Positions 52,546 through 57,697 of a DNA stretch of 57,697 nt are shown here, one piece after another. A model generated the notes under the pieces. The model had not been told where the DNA came from and ran no database searches. It was given only the letters and a program-made list of their open reading frames with translations. Source of the stretch: an uncultured Faecalibacterium sp. (GTDB taxonomy: Bacteria > Bacillota > Clostridia > Oscillospirales > Ruminococcaceae); assembly GCA_934525325.1 (NCBI GenBank), contig CAKSZE010000004.1, positions 1-57,697 of the forward strand, given 5' to 3'. The position numbers and the translations under genes were made by a program. Positions within the stretch are counted from its first letter, which is position 1. Every line of letters starts with the position of its first letter.

Positions 52546-54951
52546 ATGACATCAAAAGAATTTGGCAAAATTCTTCAGGACAAGCTCACCAGTGAGTACG
52601 GTGTGGAGCTGAATGTTGCCTCCAACCAGCAGATCTACCGCTCTCTGGCTCTGATCTGCCGTCAGATGATGAGCGAGAACCACAAAAAGTTCCAGTCCAA
52701 GGCCATCGGCACTGGCACCAAGCAGGTCTACTACCTCTGCATGGAGTTTCTGATGGGCCGCAGCCTGAAGATGAGCCTGTTCAATCTGGGTCTGGACGAG
52801 GTGGCCAAGAAGGCACTGGCTGACGCCGACATCAATCTGGACAGCATTTTTGAGGAAGAACCCGATGCAGGTCTGGGCAACGGCGGCTTGGGCCGCTTGG
52901 CTGCCTGCTATCTGGACGGCATGGCCACCACCGATATCTGCGGCACCGGCTACTCCATCCTGTACGAGTACGGCATCTTCAAGCAGAAGATCGTGGACGG
53001 CTGGCAGCAGGAGCGCGCCGACAACTGGCTGCCCGGCGGTCAGGTCTGGCTGAAGAGCCACCCCGATCAGGCTGTGGAGATCCGCTTCGACGGCGAGATC
53101 CACGAGAACTGGGACCACGGCTTCCACTATATCCAGCACACCAACTACAACAGCGTCATGGCCATCCCCTCTGATATGTATGTTCAGGGCTACGACGGCA
53201 AGGGCGTGGCCAAGCTCCGCCTGTGGCAGGCCAAGGCACCCGACTTCGATATGTCCAGCTTCTCTCTGGGCAACTACAACACCGCAATGAGCAAGAACGC
53301 CAGCGCTGAGCTGATCTCCAAGGTGCTGTACCCCAACGACAACCACGTCGAGGGCAAGATCCTCCGCCTGCGTCAGCAGTACTTCCTGTCTGCTGCCTCC
53401 ATCGGCGACATCGTCCAGAACCACCTGTCCACCTACGGCACCCTCGAGAACCTGCCCGACAAGGTGGCCATCCAGCTGAACGACACCCACCCGACCCTCG
53501 CCATCCCCGAGATGATGCGCATCCTGCTGGACGAGTGCGGCTTCGGCTGGGACAAGGCCTTTGACATCTGCCAGAAGGTCTTCTCCTACACCAACCACAC
53601 CGTCATGGCCGAGGCTCTGGAGAAGTGGAACGTGGACATCTTCAAGATGACCCTGCCCCGCATCTACCAGATCGTGACCGAGATGGACCGCCGCGCCCGC
53701 GAGAAGCTGGAGGCAGCCTTCCCCGGCGATCAGGGCAAGATCAACTATATGGCCCTCATCGGCGACAATCAGGTGCGCATGGCCAACATCTGCGCCTACA
53801 CCGCCAACAGCATCAACGGCGTCTCCAAGCTGCACAGCGAGATCATCAAGGAGAGCGTCTTCCACGATTATTACCTGTATAAGCCGCAGGCCTTCAAGAA
53901 CGTGACCAACGGCATCGCTTACCGCCGCTGGCTGCTGGCCTCCAACCCCGAGCTGTGCAAGCTGCTGGACGAGACCGTCGGCACCGGCTACAAGCACGAC
54001 GCCTCCGACCTGTCCAAGCTGAACAAGTTCGCTGAGGATAAGACCGTCCTCAAGCGCCTGAACGAGATCAAGCTGGACAACAAGAAGAACTTTGCCGCTT
54101 ACCTCGAGAAGAGCACCGGTCAGTCCATCGACCCCAACTCCATCTTCGACTGTCAGGTCAAGCGGATGCACGAGTACAAGCGCCAGCACCTGAATGCGCT
54201 GAACATCGCCGCTCAGTACCTGTACCTGAAGGAGAACCCCAACGCCGACTTCATCCCCAAGACCTATATCTTCGGCGCAAAGGCTGCTCCCGGCTACTAC
54301 ATGGCAAAGCAGATGATCCGCATGATCTGCAAGCTGGGCGACCTCATCAACAACGACCCCGCTGTGCGCGACAAGCTGCGCGTGGTCTATCTGGAAGAGT
54401 ACTGCGTCTCTCTGAGCGAGCACCTGATGCCCGCTGCCGAGGTCTCTGAGCAGATCTCTCTGGCAGGCACCGAGGCTTCCGGTACCGGCAACATGAAGTT
54501 CATGCTGAACGGTGCCATCACGCTGGGCACTCTGGACGGTGCAAACGTGGAGATCGCCGATGCTGCCGGTAAGGAGAACGAGCTGATCTTCGGTATGCTG
54601 ACCCCCGAGGTGAACAACCTGAAGCAGGTGGGCTACCACCCCAACGCCTTTATCATGGGCGACGATGTGGCCAACAGTGCCCTGAACTTCCTGGAGCGCG
54701 GCTGGAACGGCGAGAACTTCCACGAGGTCACCGAGAACCTGCGCAGCAGCGACCCGTACATGGTCATGGCCGACTTCAAGGATTACCGCCGTGCACAGGC
54801 CGACCTGCAGAAGCTGTATGCTGACCGCGAGACTTGGGCCCGCATGAGCCTGAAGAACATTGCCAACAGCGGCATCTTCAGCGCAGACCGTTCCGTGCTG
54901 GACTACGCCCGCGATATCTGGTACGCTTCCCCCGTGCCCATGGGCAAGTAA
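52546..54951 (+). CDS. glgP: Glycogen/maltodextrin phosphorylase
   Basis: Uses phosphate to release glucose 1-phosphate from alpha-1,4-glucans; PLP enzyme of glycosyltransferase family 35. The 801 residues are full length, with the N-terminal DAGLGNGGLGRLAACYLD (about 107-124), RMHEYKRQHLN near 542-552 and the PLP region SLAGTEASGTGNMKFMLNGA with its Lys. GGAG precedes ATG 52546. A GH13 enzyme follows 73 bases later after a terminator, together forming an alpha-glucan use unit. Confidence 0.97.
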   Translation: MTSKEFGKILQDKLTSEYGVELNVASNQQIYRSLALICRQMMSENHKKFQSKAIGTGTKQVYYLCMEFLMGRSLKMSLFNLGLDEVAKKALADADINLDSIFEEEPDAGLGNGGLGRLAACYLDGMATTDICGTGYSILYEYGIFKQKIVDGWQQERADNWLPGGQVWLKSHPDQAVEIRFDGEIHENWDHGFHYIQHTNYNSVMAIPSDMYVQGYDGKGVAKLRLWQAKAPDFDMSSFSLGNYNTAMSKNASAELISKVLYPNDNHVEGKILRLRQQYFLSAASIGDIVQNHLSTYGTLENLPDKVAIQLNDTHPTLAIPEMMRILLDECGFGWDKAFDICQKVFSYTNHTVMAEALEKWNVDIFKMTLPRIYQIVTEMDRRAREKLEAAFPGDQGKINYMALIGDNQVRMANICAYTANSINGVSKLHSEIIKESVFHDYYLYKPQAFKNVTNGIAYRRWLLASNPELCKLLDETVGTGYKHDASDLSKLNKFAEDKTVLKRLNEIKLDNKKNFAAYLEKSTGQSIDPNSIFDCQVKRMHEYKRQHLNALNIAAQYLYLKENPNADFIPKTYIFGAKAAPGYYMAKQMIRMICKLGDLINNDPAVRDKLRVVYLEEYCVSLSEHLMPAAEVSEQISLAGTEASGTGNMKFMLNGAITLGTLDGANVEIADAAGKENELIFGMLTPEVNNLKQVGYHPNAFIMGDDVANSALNFLERGWNGENFHEVTENLRSSDPYMVMADFKDYRRAQADLQKLYADRETWARMSLKNIANSGIFSADRSVLDYARDIWYASPVPMGK

Positions 54952-54971
54952 TTTTTCCCTGTAAAACCGCA

Positions 54972-55007
54972 AAGCCCCGGTGGCATTTCGCCCGCCGGGG
55001 CTTTTTT
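54972..55007 (+). terminator. Terminator after glgP
   Basis: Stem AAGCCCCGG / CCGGGGCTT (extended by TGG/CCG pairs) followed by T6, between glgP and the GH13 gene. Confidence 0.85.
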
Positions 55008-55024
55008 GAGAAAGGACGATTTTT

Positions 55025-56881
55025 TTGTCTTGTCTGTTCAACAGCTACGACCCCTATTTTAAGCAGCCCTTTGGTGCCGTGCGCGCCGGGCAGACTGTGC
55101 ACCTGACCCTGTGTATCCCCGAGGAGCTGGGCTATGTGGACCCGCACCTTGTGCTGCAAAAGGAGGGCAAATACGATGTGCCCGTGCACTACCGCATGAA
55201 ATTTGACGGCCAGACGCCCCACCAGAACCACTTTTCGGTGGACGTTGTGCTGGGCGACCCGGGCTTATACTTCTACTATTTTGATCTGTATACCGACTTC
55301 CGCCGCATCGTGCGCGGGGCAGACAACTGCGGCGTGGTCAGCTGGCAGGAGGGCGAAAGCTGGCAGATCACGGTCTACGAGCCGGATTTCCAGACGCCGG
55401 AGTGCATCAAGGGCAAGGTGTTCTACCAGATCTTCCCGGACCGGTTCTGCGAGGGCATCGAGAACAAGCCCATGCCCTTCCCGGACCGGCTGTATCAGGC
55501 CGACAAGCACGCTGAACCCTTCTGGCAGCCCAACGAGACCGGCGGCCACCTGAACGAGGACTACTTCGGCGGCGATTTGGAGGGCATCCGCATCAAGCTC
55601 CCCTACCTGCGGGAGATGGGCGTGGATTATTTGTACCTGAACCCCATCTTTGAGGCGCACTCCAACCACCGCTACAACACCGCCGACTACCTGAACGTGG
55701 ACCCGCTGCTGGGCACCAACGAGGAGTTTGAGGTGCTCTGCCGCGAGGCCGCCAAGTACGGCATCGGCATCGTGCTGGACGGCGTGTTCAGCCACACCGG
55801 CTCCGACAGCCGGTACTTCAACCGCGAGGGACGCTACGGCGAGGGAGGCGCTTACCGCGACCCCAACTCCCCCTACCGCAGCTGGTACGATTTTGACCCC
55901 AAGTACAAGGGCGGCTACCGCAGCTGGTGGGGCTTCGAGACCCTGCCGGAGGTCAACGAGGAGACCCCCTCCTTTGTGGAGTTCATTACCGGCGAGGGCG
56001 GCGTCATCGACACATGGCTGCGCCGGGGCGCTGCCGGTTTCCGGCTGGATGTGGCCGACGAGCTGCCGGACGAATTCATCGAGAAGATCCGCACCGCCGT
56101 CAAGCGGGTAAGCCCAGAGAAGTTTTTGCTGGGCGAGGTGTGGGAGGACGCCACCACCAAGTTCGGCTTTGACCACCGCCGCACCTACCTGCTGGGCAAG
56201 GGGCTGGACAGCGTGATGAACTACCCCTTCAAGAACTCCGTGCTGGATTTTGTCAAGGGCAAGCCCGCCCAGCAGGCCGCCAACGAGATCCTTTCCATCT
56301 GCGAGCACTACCCTGCCCCTGCCATCAACACGGCGCTGAATTTCCTGTCCACCCACGACACCGAGCGCGCTTTGACCGTGATCGCGGACGAGCCCGCCAA
56401 CGGACGCGGCCGGGAGTGGCAGAGCGGTCGCAGCGTGACCGGCGAAGCCTACGAGGAAGGGATGCTGCGCCTGCGCATGGCGTATGCCATCATCTACACC
56501 CTGCCCGGCGTACCCTGCCTGTACTACGGCGACGAGATCGGGATGCAGGGCTACCGTGACCCCTTCAACCGCGCCTTCTTCTGCTGGGACAGCCACGAGG
56601 AGCGTCTGCGCCCGGTGCTGGCACAGCTGGCGCAGCTGCGCCACAGCTGCGAGGCCTTCCGCACCGGCGCGCTGCGGGTGCTGCGGGCTGAGGACGGCAT
56701 CCTGCACTACCAGCGCATCGGCCAGACCGAGACTGCGGAGATCATTGTGAACCGCTCTGAGCACATCATCGTGGAGCCGCTGGCCAGTGGCAAGCACACC
56801 GAGGTAAACCCCATGGGCTTTACCATCGTGGTAGAAGAAAACGGCCACAACCCCAACCACAGCTATTACGATTACAAGTAA
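55025..56881 (+). CDS. GH13 alpha-glucosidase / neopullulanase-type enzyme
   Basis: Hydrolyses or transfers alpha-glucosidic bonds of maltodextrins in the cytoplasm (no signal peptide). The 618 residues have an N-terminal beta domain (about 1-125, CBM34-like), a GH13 barrel from about 130 (FYQIFPDRFC) and a short C-terminal domain. Catalytic regions are visible: DGVFSHTG, GFRLDVADELP (nucleophile Asp), GEVWED (acid/base Glu) and FLSTHDTERA (third Asp). The N-terminal domain and length fit cyclomaltodextrinase/neopullulanase-type enzymes. Start TTG 55025 is 8 bases after AAAGGA; no better codon precedes the domain. It likely trims the branched ends that glgP leaves. Confidence 0.9.
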   Translation: MSCLFNSYDPYFKQPFGAVRAGQTVHLTLCIPEELGYVDPHLVLQKEGKYDVPVHYRMKFDGQTPHQNHFSVDVVLGDPGLYFYYFDLYTDFRRIVRGADNCGVVSWQEGESWQITVYEPDFQTPECIKGKVFYQIFPDRFCEGIENKPMPFPDRLYQADKHAEPFWQPNETGGHLNEDYFGGDLEGIRIKLPYLREMGVDYLYLNPIFEAHSNHRYNTADYLNVDPLLGTNEEFEVLCREAAKYGIGIVLDGVFSHTGSDSRYFNREGRYGEGGAYRDPNSPYRSWYDFDPKYKGGYRSWWGFETLPEVNEETPSFVEFITGEGGVIDTWLRRGAAGFRLDVADELPDEFIEKIRTAVKRVSPEKFLLGEVWEDATTKFGFDHRRTYLLGKGLDSVMNYPFKNSVLDFVKGKPAQQAANEILSICEHYPAPAINTALNFLSTHDTERALTVIADEPANGRGREWQSGRSVTGEAYEEGMLRLRMAYAIIYTLPGVPCLYYGDEIGMQGYRDPFNRAFFCWDSHEERLRPVLAQLAQLRHSCEAFRTGALRVLRAEDGILHYQRIGQTETAEIIVNRSEHIIVEPLASGKHTEVNPMGFTIVVEENGHNPNHSYYDYK

Positions 56882-56911
56882 TCTGCTATTGGCCAAAAAT
56901 CAGGAGATCAG

Positions 56912-57523
56912 ATGGATATTTCAGACTGGGACAAAGTATTTGAATGTTATCAACAGCAGTATTCCAGAATATTCAACCACCTCTACCCTGCTAAAAACAG
57001 CACCGGCTTTCCTGAACGAAACCTATCTGTAAATTTCATCAAGGGCTATGAAAACGCACGTGCTTCTGCTCGGGAAGAGATCATAAGCTGGTATGAATTT
57101 CAATTTGGTGAAAGAAACAACTTCCATGTGGATGCTATTTTATGGAATATCACATTGGGCGAACTTTATCTTATTGAATCCAAGCGATTCAGCAATCCTT
57201 CTATAAAGATTCCTGAAATCAAGGCTGACGTTGAAAGGATCCATGCTCTCGCAAAAGAGCTAATGGACGAACATGGTACATCAAAGGAACGGATCAACAT
57301 GGATTCCGTTTCTAAAGTCTACGGTGTTATCTTGGCTGACGCATGGAACGAAAGCAAGACAAAGGCCGAAATTATTGAAAGCTATCGCAGCAATTGCTTT
57401 GCAGCTAAATATCTCTGGTCAGCGCCTTCTATCAAACCATCTTATAATGTCCAAGAATTCACCCATACAGCAACGCTTCAGTCCTATAAGCTATTATCTA
57501 TGTTCTGGGAGATTGCTATATAA
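56912..57523 (+). CDS. Hypothetical protein with PD-(D/E)XK nuclease-like residues
   Basis: Not a family I recognise. The 203 residues show an order found in PD-(D/E)XK nucleases: a Glu-bearing helix ARASAREEIISWYEF (50-63), Asp74 in NNFHVDAILW, and the E-x-K strand LYLIESKRF with Glu89 and Lys91. No signal peptide or membrane helix. Base composition is clearly AT-richer than neighbours, which points to recent gain. AGGAG precedes ATG 56912. It follows the GH13 stop by 30 bases, so it may share that message by insertion. It could be a defence-related or solitary nuclease; that is inference. Confidence 0.7.
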   Translation: MDISDWDKVFECYQQQYSRIFNHLYPAKNSTGFPERNLSVNFIKGYENARASAREEIISWYEFQFGERNNFHVDAILWNITLGELYLIESKRFSNPSIKIPEIKADVERIHALAKELMDEHGTSKERINMDSVSKVYGVILADAWNESKTKAEIIESYRSNCFAAKYLWSAPSIKPSYNVQEFTHTATLQSYKLLSMFWEIAI

Positions 57524-57642
57524 CTGCTGAATATTCTCTTGCCTGAGTCAGTCCAAAAGAATCCCTTTCGTCAGTCATTCTGTCTTTCTTTTCCATTTTT
57601 GTCTATATTTTGTTTTCTGCGCAACGTTCCAGTAAAAAGCCC

Positions 57643-57673
57643 TTGACCTTCCCCCAAGGGGATGCCGTATAAT
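57643..57673 (+). promoter_or_regulatory. MerR-type promoter with 19-base spacer
   Basis: TTGACC (57643-57648), a 19-base spacer and TATAAT (57668-57673). The spacer holds a dyad TCCCC-CAA-GGGGA (57650-57662). An AAGGAGGT binding site follows at 57681-57688, so a rightward gene starts just past the window. The long spacer with a central dyad is the hallmark of MerR-family targets. In 57524-57642 I see nothing else clear. Confidence 0.6.
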
Positions 57674-57697
57674 AGCAGCATAAGGAGGTAACATACC

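Noticed and set aside
52552..55041. 829-codon minus-strand frame opposite glgP
   Set aside because: Antisense shadow of a highly conserved gene with strong codon bias.

Overview
This 57.7 kb window reads as ordinary chromosome from a GC-rich, low-motility-type Clostridia member, most like Faecalibacterium or a close Oscillospiraceae relative. That placement is inference from codon style, the CIRCE-controlled groESL, the rplI-dnaB-tilS-hpt-ftsH and mreBCD-PBP2 orders, and a dispersed intergenic repeat. I see no rRNA, tRNA, CRISPR array, prophage or insertion sequence. Most genes lie on the minus strand. Rightward islands are an acyltransferase (7.3-8.4 kb), pyk-luxS (23.7-25.9 kb), rnhA plus a degenerate MnmA-like gene (41.8-42.8 kb), and glgP, a GH13 enzyme and an AT-rich nuclease-like gene (52.5-57.5 kb).

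Layout. 0-4.7 kb: class B PBP, secG and RNase R (3' end cut by the window edge), plus a small zinc-ribbon membrane protein. 4.8-7.1 kb: groESL with a perfect CIRCE operator. 7.2-11.8 kb: acyltransferase, lipid kinase and a ClpC-like unfoldase without a middle domain. 11.9-17.5 kb: a leftward envelope operon with an SPFH protein carrying zinc ribbons, a zinc-ribbon membrane protein, a TPM-domain protein, a DUF protein, a 28-residue lipoprotein peptide missed by ORF length cut-offs, and an LRR surface protein whose signal peptide is out of frame. 17.6-20.6 kb: trkA-trkH potassium uptake. 20.7-23.4 kb: nucleoside phosphorylase and phosphopentomutase. 23.5-28.1 kb: pyk-luxS, a HAD phosphatase and a LacI regulator with its own operator. 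28.2-41.7 kb: a housekeeping block (RNase J, gdpP, glf, rplI, dnaB, tilS, hpt, ftsH, then two membrane-anchored proteins of unknown role). 42.9-52.3 kb: zapA, U32 peptidase-family protein, dut, maf, mreB, mreC, mreD, PBP2 and mgsA, a cell-shape and division block. 52.4-57.7 kb: glycogen/maltodextrin use, then a 203-residue protein with PD-(D/E)XK-like residues and a MerR-type promoter facing out of the window.

The least explained parts are the 12-17.5 kb envelope operon (equivalent to B. subtilis ydjGHI but with no pspA here), the broken LRR signal peptide, the catalytically dead MnmA-like protein coupled to RNase HI, and the two tail-anchored proteins downstream of ftsH, one with four spaced TRV-type motifs and one with an RX4H motif of the HEPN kind. 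Housekeeping calls are strong; the functional ideas for these unusual proteins are inference.
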